The translations under genes were made by a program, and so were the position numbers. From assembly GCA_944383415.1 (NCBI GenBank), contig CALWPK010000010.1, forward strand, positions 1 to 48,674: 48,674 bases of DNA, written 5' to 3'. Below are positions 23,361 to 31,857 of this stretch, in pieces (positions within the stretch are counted from its first letter, which is position 1; each line of letters starts with the position of its first letter). Below the pieces are notes generated by a model that did no database searches, had not been told where the DNA came from, and was given only the letters and a program-made list of their open reading frames with translations. The DNA comes from an uncultured Clostridia bacterium (lineage in GTDB: Bacteria > Bacillota > Clostridia > Christensenellales > UBA1242).

Positions 23361-24662
23361 ATTTAGATATTTTATCAATTTATCTCTATCATTTTCTACT
23401 TCATTATTTATTACGGCATTCAATAGAAATTGCAAAGCCGATTTTATTTGGGAACTTTCATATCCTAATACGATCATATCATACCCATTCACAGCCAATT
23501 GTTTCAGACTAAAACAATTGTTTTCCGCAATTATCTGGTCAGTTAATTTTTTGATATTGTTTAATCTTATTTGCCTATCTCTATGTTTCGGATGCTGACC
23601 AAAGTTGTCTCCGATCTGTACCTCGATTAGTTTTTTAAACATATCTTCACCCAATCTATTTAGCCACCTTTTCACCTGCCGAGCATCATCTTGGAGTATA
23701 GCATCGTGATATTTCACAAGCGTAAGAATTTGTCTTTTTGATTCATTGTCATATTTCAGGCGATTGAGAATGTTGCGTGCTATCACCTCACTCTTCTCTG
23801 CGTGACGATAGAAGTGTCCATTTCCATTTTCGTCCAAACTAAATGATTCGGGTTTGCCTAAATCGTGGAAGAGTAAAGTCAGTCTGACGATTTTATCTTT
23901 CACAGAAGAACCGACTGCAACCATTATATGAGTGTAGACATCGTAGATATGGTGAGAATTGCGTTGATCAAAGCCAATACACGGCACGATCTCAGGCAAA
24001 ATAACTGCAAATATATCAGAATAATTCAGCATTACATCTTTTACATAATCTCCTAGCAAAATTGCATTTAATTCGTTTTGAATTCGTTCGCTTGATATGT
24101 TTTTCAATAACAATTTATTCTCTCTCATTGCCAAAATCGTTTTCTCTTCTATGCCAAATCCTAAATTGCTAGCGAACCTCAATCCCCTCAAAATTCTAAG
24201 TGCATCTTCCTGAAATCTTTTGTTTGGATCACCTACTGTTCTCAATATTTTATTTTTTAAATCATCTTTTCCGCCATAGTAATCAATCAATTCGGTATTG
24301 TAAGCCATCGCATTGATTGTAAAATCACGTCTCAACAAATCTTCTTTCAATGAAGATGTGTATTTCACGTCTTTTGGATGTCGATTATCTTGATACTCTC
24401 CATCAATTCTATATGTGGTGATCTCGATTGGCAAATGATTGTAAAGAAGCGTAACTGTTCCATGCTTTATGCCCGTGTCGATTATAGGGAAATCGGCAAA
24501 GACACTCTTTACCTCCTCTGGCTTTGCGTTGGTAGTGATATCTATATCTTTGCTATGCTTGTTTAGCAAAAAATCCCTCACGCTACCACCGACCAAATAC
24601 GCTTCATACCCTGACGTGTTCAGCCTATTCAACACAAATTTCACTTCACTTAATAATTCCAT
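23337..24662 (-). CDS. cca: CCA-adding tRNA nucleotidyltransferase
   Basis: The 441-residue protein begins with the class II nucleotidyltransferase head (AYLVGGSVRDFLL, then KDIDITT with the metal aspartates, and RRDFTINAMAYN), followed by the RNA-binding neck (DALRILRGLRFAS) and an HD domain (LLFHDLGKPESF). It adds or repairs the 3' CCA of tRNAs. The start has no Shine-Dalgarno: TATAAT with an extended TGA is exactly six bases before the ATG, so a leaderless message is predicted. The 3' end carries an in-frame duplicated segment beyond the stop. Confidence 0.95.
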   Translation of the reverse strand: MELLSEVKFVLNRLNTSGYEAYLVGGSVRDFLLNKHSKDIDITTNAKPEEVKSVFADFPIIDTGIKHGTVTLLYNHLPIEITTYRIDGEYQDNRHPKDVKYTSSLKEDLLRRDFTINAMAYNTELIDYYGGKDDLKNKILRTVGDPNKRFQEDALRILRGLRFASNLGFGIEEKTILAMRENKLLLKNISSERIQNELNAILLGDYVKDVMLNYSDIFAVILPEIVPCIGFDQRNSHHIYDVYTHIMVAVGSSVKDKIVRLTLLFHDLGKPESFSLDENGNGHFYRHAEKSEVIARNILNRLKYDNESKRQILTLVKYHDAILQDDARQVKRWLNRLGEDMFKKLIEVQIGDNFGQHPKHRDRQIRLNNIKKLTDQIIAENNCFSLKQLAVNGYDMIVLGYESSQIKSALQFLLNAVINNEVENDRDKLIKYLNHFDLKNS

Positions 24663-24668
24663 AAAATT

Positions 24669-24697
24669 ATTATATCAATTGAAAATATTTTTTTCAA
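24669..24697 (-). promoter_or_regulatory. cca promoter giving a leaderless transcript
   Basis: TTGAAA, a 17-base spacer and TATAAT with an extended TGA; six bases separate the -10 from the ATG. Confidence 0.75.
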
Positions 24698-24754
24698 TTA
24701 TTTTTTAAATATATCAAATATTTATTAATTTTCAATAATTTTCAGCAAAAAGCA

Positions 24755-24783
24755 AAGAAAATCCTAAAACTTAGGATTTTCTT
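24755..24783 (-). terminator. Terminator of the ABC exporter operon
   Basis: AAGAAAATCCTAA and TTAGGATTTTCTT form a perfect 13-base stem with a 3-base loop, a few bases after the second ABC gene. Confidence 0.8.
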
Positions 24784-24789
24784 ACTGCT

Positions 24790-26877
24790 TTACACTTCTT
24801 CAAATTGGCTATTATAAAGTTCAGCATAGAATCCATTTTTCTTCAATAATTCTTCGTGGTTGCCCGTCTCTATAATGTCTCCATCTTTCATAACAAGAAT
24901 GATGTCTGAATTCTTAATCGTAGACAATCTATGTGCTATCACAAAAGATGTCCTATTTTTCGTCAATTTATCCATCGCTTGCTGTATCAATATCTCGGTT
25001 CGAGTATCTACGCTACTGGTCGCCTCATCTAAAATTAGCATAGGTGCATTTTCCACCATTGCACGCGCTATTGTCAAAAGTTGTTTTTGCCCTGCGCTGA
25101 TGTTGGTGTTGTCATCCAATATTGTATCATAACCATTCGGTAATGTCTTGACAAAATGGTCAATACCGCATTCTTTGCAAGCATTGATAATTTGTTCGTC
25201 TGTCACATCATCTTTGCTATACCTAATGTTGTCTTTGATACTGCCTTGAAATAACCAAGTATCTTGAAGCACCATTCCGAAGATGTCGTGCACATTTTCT
25301 CTCGTGAGTTCTTTGATAGGAATACCATCTATCAATATATCCCCGTCCGTCACGTCATAGAATTTCATCAGCAAATTGACCAATGTCGTTTTGCCCGCTC
25401 CCGTAGGTCCGACAATTGCCACCTTTTGCCCTGCCTTGATCTTCGCGGAAAAATCTTTGATGATAATTTTTTCGGGAACGTAGCCAAATTTTACGTGCTT
25501 GAATTCTACATTGCCCTTGACTGCTTTGGTGTCGATATGTTGTGTCAAATTCGACTCGTCTTTCAACTCAACTTGTTCTAAAAATTCGTGCACACGCTCA
25601 CTAGCCGCTGCCGCCGATTGAAGATTCGTCACACCTTGTGCCATCTGCGCTAATGGCTGAGTAAACAATCTAATATATATCATAATCGCTACGATCACTG
25701 CAAAATCTATCATTTTGTAGTACACTAACACTGCACCTACTACGCAAACCACAACATAGCCAAAATTCCCAATAAAATTCATCAGTGGTTGCATCAGTCC
25801 CGAATAAAATTGAGATTTCCACGCACTTTTATATAATCTAGAATTTTCCTTATTGAAGATCTCTTCGGTCTCCTCTTCTGCATTATAGGCTTTGATTATC
25901 TCTTGACCAGAATATGTCTCCTCTACAAGTCCATTGACTTCACCCAATACCGCCTGTTGCTCTATGAAATATTTTTGAGATTTGGATATGATCAAGATCA
26001 TTAAAGCAAAGCCAATGATAGTAGCAATCACGCCAGATAGAGCCATAATCCAATTGGTGACGAACATCATAATTAATGATCCTATAAATAGTGCAAACGC
26101 CCCTACTAGAGTGCTGACCGAATTGTTTAATGCCTGACCTATGGTGTCAACATCGTTCGTCACTCGGCTTAGCACTTCGCCATAACTGATGCTATCAAAA
26201 TACTTCAAAGGTAATTTATTGATCTTATTAGAGATCGCTGAACGCAAATTTTGGCTGACTCTTTGATTGACTGTTGCCATAATGAAACCTTGAAAAAAGT
26301 TTGCAAAATACGCTACGATATACAATATTACAAGGAAGATTGCCAATCTAAATATACTATCTAGATTCACTTTCCCTTCAGTGTTTAACCATATTGAAAG
26401 AGCACCATTTTGATAACCTATCCCAATTCCCTCAACCTCAGAACTGGAGAAATTCACAAATTCATTTTCTTCAATTACTGAAAATTTTTCACTTCCTACA
26501 AATTGTGTGACAGTTTGATCTCCTGTTGAAATTTCAAGCAAAACTGTGACTAGATCGTCCGAACTGTCTTGATTGTTGAAATCTTCAAATTGCAACAAAA
26601 ATGTGAAATTTTCACTTTCAATACGCACTTCTTTTTCAGTGCGCAAAGCAGACATTTGTTCGTCTGTCAAATCTATATTTACGCTGATTCCTTCTTCTAT
26701 CAGATCTGTCATTTTGCTGAGTCGATTAGGTCCGATCAATGTGCATACCGTACTTAAAATTATTAGCACTATTGCTATTATTATTATGAATAGATACGGT
26801 TTCAATGATGTCATAAGTTTTCTTATTGAGTCCTTGAAATTCTTTGCCTTTTCTACATTATTCATTCTACCTCGCAT
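24790..26877 (-). CDS. ABC exporter half-transporter with extracytoplasmic insert (catalytic-site subunit)
   Basis: The 695-residue protein fuses a six-span membrane domain (about 25-430) to an ATPase domain with Walker A GPTGAGKTT, Q-loop MVLQDTW, signature NISAGQ, Walker B LILDEATSSVD with catalytic Glu, and IAHRLST. The signature deviates from LSGGQ while Walker B is intact, the pattern expected of one half of an asymmetric heterodimer. Unusually, about 120 residues (60-180) with an acidic, beta-rich look lie between the first and second spans, making an external domain. It overlaps the partner gene by 11 bases. Substrate is unknown; such pairs often export drugs or peptides. Confidence 0.9.
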   Translation of the reverse strand: MRGRMNNVEKAKNFKDSIRKLMTSLKPYLFIIIIAIVLIILSTVCTLIGPNRLSKMTDLIEEGISVNIDLTDEQMSALRTEKEVRIESENFTFLLQFEDFNNQDSSDDLVTVLLEISTGDQTVTQFVGSEKFSVIEENEFVNFSSSEVEGIGIGYQNGALSIWLNTEGKVNLDSIFRLAIFLVILYIVAYFANFFQGFIMATVNQRVSQNLRSAISNKINKLPLKYFDSISYGEVLSRVTNDVDTIGQALNNSVSTLVGAFALFIGSLIMMFVTNWIMALSGVIATIIGFALMILIISKSQKYFIEQQAVLGEVNGLVEETYSGQEIIKAYNAEEETEEIFNKENSRLYKSAWKSQFYSGLMQPLMNFIGNFGYVVVCVVGAVLVYYKMIDFAVIVAIMIYIRLFTQPLAQMAQGVTNLQSAAAASERVHEFLEQVELKDESNLTQHIDTKAVKGNVEFKHVKFGYVPEKIIIKDFSAKIKAGQKVAIVGPTGAGKTTLVNLLMKFYDVTDGDILIDGIPIKELTRENVHDIFGMVLQDTWLFQGSIKDNIRYSKDDVTDEQIINACKECGIDHFVKTLPNGYDTILDDNTNISAGQKQLLTIARAMVENAPMLILDEATSSVDTRTEILIQQAMDKLTKNRTSFVIAHRLSTIKNSDIILVMKDGDIIETGNHEELLKKNGFYAELYNSQFEEV

Positions 26878-28633
26878 TTTTCAATTCCTCCTCGCTTAGT
26901 TGAGACAAAGCAATTTCTTTGTATATCGCACAATTTTTCAAAAGTTCGCTATGCGTGCCCTTACCTACAACATTTCCCTCATCTAATACAATGATCTCGT
27001 CCGCGTCTTTAATCGTACCTATACGCTGTGCCACTATCAAAATTGTCGTATCTTTGAATTCTTCATTTAACGATTGCCTCAACGCTTTATCCGTCTTGTA
27101 ATCAAGTGCTGAAAATGAATCATCGAATATCAAAATCTCAGGTTTTTTTGCTATTGCACGTGCGATGGATAGTCGTTGCTTTTGTCCCCCGCTGACATTC
27201 TTCCCGCCTTGACTAATCCGAGAGTGAATCCCGTCACTCATCTTTGAAACAAATTCTGAACTCTGAGAGATATCTATCGCTTGTTTTACATCTTCACTTT
27301 CCAAATTGTCATCTTTGCTCCCCAAAGTGACGTTTGACAAAACGCTACCTGAGAACAAAATCGCCCTTTGCGAAACATATCCAATCCTATCGCGAAGATC
27401 TTTCAATTTGTAATCTTTCACATTTTTATTGTCTACCAAAACTTCACCCTCAGTAGCATCATAAAAACGAGGTACTAGATTGATAAGAGTAGATTTACCA
27501 CTTCCAGTCGATCCAATGAATGCAATAACATCACCTTTCTTGCATTTGAAATTGATATCTTTCAATACATATTCATCTGCATCCTGATATTTGAAACTTA
27601 CATTTTTGAACTCTACCATACCCTTGTCTAGATCTTTGACGTTGACGCCATCACCATCCAAAATTGTAGATTCGGTATTCAACACCTCATTAATACGCTT
27701 TGCCGATACACTCGCACGTGGCAACATAATGAATACAATAATAAGTAGCATAAACGACATCACAATTTGTATTGCATACGAACTAAATACCACCATATCT
27801 GAGAAAATTGTCAATTTGTCTGGCGTAAAGGCGGAATTGATCAAAAACGCACCTATCCAATATATAGAAAGAGGCAATCCGCTCATCACTGCATTCATTA
27901 GAGGATTTAGCAAAGACATAAATCTATGTGCGGTCAAATTTGTATTCGTGAGTTCAGTGTTCGCCCTTTCAAACTTTTCAGTCTGATAATTTTCCGCATT
28001 ATAGGCACGCACCACTCTTAATCCTGTCAAATTTTCACGCGTGACTCTATTGATATTGTCGGTCAAAGTTTGCATCTTTCTAAATTTTGGCAAAACTATC
28101 GAAATGATTGTAATAACTGCCACTATCAATATACAGACTGCCACTGCGGTAGCAATAGACCATTGATAACTTTTTCCACTGATTTTCACTATCGCCCACA
28201 CCGCCATAATAGGAGCCTTTATTAGTGCAGACAAACCTATTACTATAAAAAATTGTATTTGAGTGATATCATTTGTTGAACGTGTGATCAGACTCGCTGT
28301 CGAAAAACTTTTGATTTCGCTTGATGAAAAACTCTGCACCTTTGCAAACAATTCTGACCTAATCTTTTTCGATACTCCAGCAGAGACTTTCGCTACTATA
28401 TACCCCACGACTATTGCACAGATAGCACTAGTGATTGCACAAACTAGCATTTTTGATCCAGCCAACAAAATCTCGCTGATCATATTGCCCTCTGTTTGAA
28501 TGAGGACTGTGATTTCACTCATATAATCTGGAATCTCTAATTCCAACCAAACTTGAACCATTACCAATAGTACAATCAAAATCATACTTAGCCATTGTTT
28601 TTTGTTCAGTTGCCTACAAATCAATTTAAACAT
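26867..28633 (-). CDS. ABC exporter half-transporter (degenerate Walker B subunit)
   Basis: The 588-residue protein has six spans and an ATPase domain with Walker A GSTGSGKST, signature NVSGGQKQRLSIARA and Walker B LIFDDSFSALD. The residue after Walker B Asp is Asp instead of the catalytic Glu, marking the degenerate site of a heterodimeric exporter; its good signature completes the active site with the partner's Walker motifs. It is the first gene of a two-gene operon. GGAGATGGT precedes the ATG. The promoter overlaps a MarR-type palindrome, although no MarR gene is adjacent. Confidence 0.92.
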   Translation of the reverse strand: MFKLICRQLNKKQWLSMILIVLLVMVQVWLELEIPDYMSEITVLIQTEGNMISEILLAGSKMLVCAITSAICAIVVGYIVAKVSAGVSKKIRSELFAKVQSFSSSEIKSFSTASLITRSTNDITQIQFFIVIGLSALIKAPIMAVWAIVKISGKSYQWSIATAVAVCILIVAVITIISIVLPKFRKMQTLTDNINRVTRENLTGLRVVRAYNAENYQTEKFERANTELTNTNLTAHRFMSLLNPLMNAVMSGLPLSIYWIGAFLINSAFTPDKLTIFSDMVVFSSYAIQIVMSFMLLIIVFIMLPRASVSAKRINEVLNTESTILDGDGVNVKDLDKGMVEFKNVSFKYQDADEYVLKDINFKCKKGDVIAFIGSTGSGKSTLINLVPRFYDATEGEVLVDNKNVKDYKLKDLRDRIGYVSQRAILFSGSVLSNVTLGSKDDNLESEDVKQAIDISQSSEFVSKMSDGIHSRISQGGKNVSGGQKQRLSIARAIAKKPEILIFDDSFSALDYKTDKALRQSLNEEFKDTTILIVAQRIGTIKDADEIIVLDEGNVVGKGTHSELLKNCAIYKEIALSQLSEEELKNAR

Positions 28634-28657
28634 ACCATCTCCAAAATAAACCTAAAT

Positions 28658-28691
28658 AATATAGCATAAAATTAGTTGAGTTGTCAACTAA
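28658..28691 (-). promoter_or_regulatory. ABC operon promoter overlapped by a MarR-type operator
   Basis: On the minus strand, TTGACA (28682-28687), an 18-base spacer and TATATT (28658-28663, extended TGC) form the promoter. Its -35 box lies inside the inverted repeat TTAGTTGA-GTTG-TCAACTAA (28672-28691). This TAGTTGA/TCAACTA form resembles operators of MarR-family repressors, which very often control pairs of ABC exporter genes in Clostridia. A repressor bound here would occlude RNA polymerase. Confidence 0.7.
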
Positions 28692-28860
28692 ATATAAGTT
28701 TATTTTATAATTCATTTTCATAAAATAGAACTAAATACTTTAAAATTAACATAAATTATAATTTTTAACTAGCATTACATCGTTTATAAAATATGTTTTG
28801 TGATATAGCACAATATTTTATAAATTTAAAATTATAGCAAAATTTGTTCAATTAAAGTAA

Positions 28861-28931
28861 AAAATCACCTTAACTAATATGTTTTTTCAAAAATACTTAA
28901 CTTTTTGATACATTTTAGTGAGGGTGATTTT
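28861..28931 (-). terminator. Long hairpin terminator of the nfeD-floA operon
   Basis: On the minus strand, AAAATCACC pairs with GGTGATTTT, with nested CTAA/TTAG, ATGT/ACAT and AAAAA/TTTTT pairing inside, then a T-run. It starts 90 bases after the last gene of the operon. Confidence 0.6.
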
Positions 28932-29021
28932 GACGTTTCATTTCGATTGATTTTATAACATTAATGAATGAATTAATGATTTATTGGATTATGTATAGTA
29001 ACTTTTTAGATAAATTGCATA

Positions 29022-29468
29022 TCAATAATCGCTATAATCTTTTTTGTCCAAAACTCCAGCAATTATAATGGTTTTGAGTTCTGGCGAAAGGGAGTCAATC
29101 TCTTCTGCTATAGTTTTTTGCACATCGGTTCTCGACCATCTTTGGTGTGATTTGAATTGATCATAATCTTCAAATTTAAGATCGGGCAACTCCTCTTTTC
29201 GCTTAGGAGGTGTAATTTTTTGCTTTTTATCCTGCAAATATGACTTGAAATCATCTGCAGTGTATGTTGTTTCGTCGTTTAGTTCAACTTGTTTTGGTTC
29301 CTCTTTCTTTTCTGGATTTAATTCTATAGGTTTTGTCTCTACAGGGCTCTTTTCAGCCTGAGGCACACTAACGCTCTTTTTCTTTTTCAACTTGGGCAAA
29401 ATAATAAATAACGCAACTATAGGAATTAAGCAAGAGATTACTATTATCGCTATCTCAATATTGCTCAT
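29022..29468 (-). CDS. Single-span membrane protein encoded after floA, function unknown
   Basis: The 148-residue protein has one N-terminal membrane helix (about 5-26), a basic KLKKKK stop-transfer, a charged Pro/Lys/Glu-rich linker (about 35-90) and a small conserved-looking C-terminal region (DLKFEDYDQF, then QRWSRTDVQKTIAEEIDSLS). It lies 16 bases after floA and ends the operon. I do not recognise the family. Co-transcription suggests a role at flotillin membrane sites. Confidence 0.7.
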   Translation of the reverse strand: MSNIEIAIIVISCLIPIVALFIILPKLKKKKSVSVPQAEKSPVETKPIELNPEKKEEPKQVELNDETTYTADDFKSYLQDKKQKITPPKRKEELPDLKFEDYDQFKSHQRWSRTDVQKTIAEEIDSLSPELKTIIIAGVLDKKDYSDY

Positions 29469-29484
29469 ATTTATCTCCTAAATT

Positions 29485-30507
29485 TTATCTATTTTCGTCA
29501 GATCTATTTGGTCTATCTGATTTTTTATCTTTTGCATTGCCAATTGAATTTCTCATATTCGTATCAGCGGTTAAATTTTGTAGTTTATAATAATCCATTA
29601 TGCCAAATTTTCCGTTCTTCATCGCTGTAGCCATCGCTCGATGCACCTCGCTCTCTGCAGCCAATACCACAGCCTGCATTTCTTGCGTTTTTGCCTTATT
29701 TTCTTGCTCCAATGCCACTGCTTGTGCTCTCCTTTCCTCTGCTGATGCCTGGCTAATTTTTTTCTTCGCTTCTGCCTCTTCTATCTTCAATTTTGCACCT
29801 AAATTTGCCCCTATGTCCACGTCGCAAACATCAATTGATAGTATTTCATAGGCGGTCTGCCTATCTAGGTGATCTGCTAGTATAGTCTTTGAAATGATTG
29901 AAGGGTTTGCCAAAATCTCTGTATGAGTATTCGCTTTGCCTATTGCCGTGACGATACCCTCACCTACACGTGCCAGTATAGTCTCGGTATCCGCAGTACC
30001 GATCTGACGATCTAGCCTTGCTCTGACAGTCACTTGTGCTATTGCTTTCACTTGAATACCATTTTTCGCCATCGCCTCTATCCAGTTCGTACGAATCACC
30101 TTTGGGGTGACGCTTGTCTTCACTGCTTCCACCACATCACGTCCTGCCAAATCTATAGCCTTTGCCTGCTCTAGCGTCAAATCCATTTTGGCACTATTGG
30201 CAGCAATCAGCGCATCCACAACTTTTTCAATATCTCCGCCAGCCATTAGATGAGTCTCCAATTCTGCTATAGGAATTTTCAACCCAGCCTTTTGAGAGAT
30301 GATGTATATGTTGACCAATTTTTTATAATCAACCTTTCGCATTTTCATACCAATGAGACGAAACATTGATACGTGTGCTCCGCTAGCAAGTGCTCTAAAC
30401 CAAATATTGATCGGCACAATAAGCACTATTGCTACAATCACTACGACTATGCACGAAATGACTATAGTTAAAGTAGCCCACAAAGGGAATAACAACATTG
30501 AATTCAT
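29485..30507 (-). CDS. floA: Flotillin-like protein FloA
   Basis: The 340-residue protein has an N-terminal hydrophobic hairpin (about 8-33), then the FloA core: SAKMDLTLEQAKAIDLAGRD, VRARLDRQIGTADTETILAR, GEGIVTAIG and LSIDVCDVDIGANLGAKL, then a coiled coil rich in Ala, Glu and Gln (about 245-310). FloA scaffolds functional membrane microdomains in Bacillus and pairs with an NfeD protein, encoded just upstream here. I start at the internal ATG 30507 because AAGGAG lies just upstream; a start at 30582 would lie deep inside nfeD without a ribosome binding site. Confidence 0.93.
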   Translation of the reverse strand: MNSMLLFPLWATLTIVISCIVVVIVAIVLIVPINIWFRALASGAHVSMFRLIGMKMRKVDYKKLVNIYIISQKAGLKIPIAELETHLMAGGDIEKVVDALIAANSAKMDLTLEQAKAIDLAGRDVVEAVKTSVTPKVIRTNWIEAMAKNGIQVKAIAQVTVRARLDRQIGTADTETILARVGEGIVTAIGKANTHTEILANPSIISKTILADHLDRQTAYEILSIDVCDVDIGANLGAKLKIEEAEAKKKISQASAEERRAQAVALEQENKAKTQEMQAVVLAAESEVHRAMATAMKNGKFGIMDYYKLQNLTADTNMRNSIGNAKDKKSDRPNRSDENR

Positions 30508-30517
30508 AATTTTCTCC

Positions 30518-31033
30518 TTATTCAAACCATTTTCTGACAATAATGGTATTATCTTTGATTTCAACCACTTTGATGTGTGCACCGTCCTCTATGTAAGAAT
30601 TTCTCGATACGACATCGTATAATTTTCCATTAATCTTTGCTTTGCCTCCCAAATTGAGCACTCCTACAGCCCGTCCAGATTTTCCTACCAACTTTTTCAA
30701 TTCTTTGTCAACTTTGTTGTAATCTTTTGATAATGACGAACTTGTTTCGAAAAGTCCTGTTCTACCTAATATGCCGTACTGTGCACTAAATATCATAAAG
30801 GCAAATGCGACGATGAAGAAACCTAAGACTAGTAATATCAAGACTAATGATTGGGTCAAATTCAAGCCCTCACATATTCTGACGACAATGCCTGCAATTA
30901 TAGAGATAATACCTGTGATTCCAAAAAAGCCAAATCCTAGAATAAAGACTTCTACCACCAAAAACACTAATCCCAAACATAACAATAACGCAGGTATCCA
31001 GCCCATTTCTGTGAAAATTTCAGCAAATTCCAT
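30518..31033 (-). CDS. NfeD-like membrane protein (OB-fold)
   Basis: The 171-residue protein has three or so membrane helices (about 13-90, including LVFLVVEVFILGFGFFGITG) and a C-terminal OB-fold (about 115-171: GKSGRAVGVLNLGGKAKING, then DGAHIKVVEIKDNTIIVRK). It lacks the serine protease domain of long NfeD proteins. Short NfeD proteins accompany flotillins, as here with floA 10 bases downstream. AAGGAG precedes the ATG, behind a strong promoter. Confidence 0.92.
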   Translation of the reverse strand: MEFAEIFTEMGWIPALLLCLGLVFLVVEVFILGFGFFGITGIISIIAGIVVRICEGLNLTQSLVLILLVLGFFIVAFAFMIFSAQYGILGRTGLFETSSSLSKDYNKVDKELKKLVGKSGRAVGVLNLGGKAKINGKLYDVVSRNSYIEDGAHIKVVEIKDNTIIVRKWFE

Positions 31034-31052
31034 AAGTTCTCCTTATATTAGA

Positions 31053-31081
31053 ATTATACAACCAAAACGTGTTTCCGTCAA
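31053..31081 (-). promoter_or_regulatory. Promoter of the nfeD-floA operon
   Basis: TTGACG, a 17-base spacer and a perfect TATAAT lie 20 bases upstream of the NfeD start codon. Confidence 0.85.
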
Positions 31082-31244
31082 TACCCTTTTTCAATTTTAT
31101 ACTTGATCAAATATGATATACTGACACAAACAAAATGTTTTTCAATTGAGATTTAGATAGTTGAATATTCTATTTTTATTTCAAAACTAAATATATGATG
31201 CGTGTTTTACTGGATAAAGAGATTTTTGTATAGACAAAAATAAA

Positions 31245-31269
31245 AAACGAAATCTCTTCGATCTCGTTT
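31245..31269 (-). terminator. Terminator of the zinc-ribbon gene
   Basis: On the minus strand, AAACGAGATC and GATTTCGTTT pair fully with one G-U around a 5-base loop, then a T-run follows. It overlaps the stop codon. Confidence 0.7.
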
Positions 31270-31627
31270 AAATATCTTCATTAATATGCTTGAATTTCTT
31301 TGATGTAATGACTTTTTTGAGTATTAAAAATACAAAAAAGAGTGCAAACATAACAATGCAAATTATTATAACCACCATTTGAACCCTACCTTCTACGAAG
31401 AAAGACACGGCTAACAGTATGATCGCGGACAAAAATGATATTATCATTAAAATTTTGAATATATTTAATAATTTATCATAATTTTTTGTTTTTTCCTCAT
31501 ATTTCTCTACATCTTCAGGCATTATTAGATTCTCTCTAGGTTTGGTATAATCTCTTAATTTCGCTCCACAATTTGAACAAAACTTTCTATCATTTCTGTT
31601 TTCTTCCCCGCATTGATTACAAAACAT
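31268..31627 (-). CDS. Zinc-ribbon membrane protein
   Basis: The 119-residue protein starts with a zinc ribbon, MFCNQCGEENRNDRKFCSNC, with Cys3, Cys6, Cys17 and Cys20 as likely zinc ligands. A charged linker and two membrane spans (about 55-76 and 80-105) follow, then a short basic tail. Such zinc-ribbon plus membrane proteins are widespread in Firmicutes with no assigned role. A consensus promoter and AAAAGGAG precede the ATG; it is transcribed alone. Confidence 0.8.
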   Translation of the reverse strand: MFCNQCGEENRNDRKFCSNCGAKLRDYTKPRENLIMPEDVEKYEEKTKNYDKLLNIFKILMIISFLSAIILLAVSFFVEGRVQMVVIIICIVMFALFFVFLILKKVITSKKFKHINEDI

Positions 31628-31656
31628 TTTTTCTCCTTTTGATTCTTATATATTTT

Positions 31657-31685
31657 ATAATACAAAAATATCTTGCGTTTGTCAA
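31657..31685 (-). promoter_or_regulatory. Promoter of the zinc-ribbon gene
   Basis: TTGACA, a 17-base spacer and TATTAT lie about 30 bases upstream of the ATG. Confidence 0.8.
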
Positions 31686-31857
31686 ATATTTATTGTCAAT
31701 CTTATGTTCTAATCAATTTAGCGTCCTAATAATATTAATACGATTATATATTAATGCGGTATTAATACAAATTTTTAAAATTTTATTTAGATATATTTTC
31801 ACTATGATTTTTCAAAATATTAAATTTTTCAATTGATCAGCATTTTATATAAACTTA

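Larger units (their letters stand above)
28634..29021. other. Intergenic region with operator-bearing promoter and a long hairpin
   Basis: The left end holds the ABC operon promoter and its palindrome; the right part holds a long hairpin terminator for the nfeD-floA operon. The sequence between (about 28700-28850) is plain AT-rich. Confidence 0.6.

Noticed and set aside
30508..30582. Extended N-terminus of FloA
   Set aside because: The extra 25 residues overlap nfeD, lack a ribosome binding site, and FloA homologues start at the hydrophobic hairpin.
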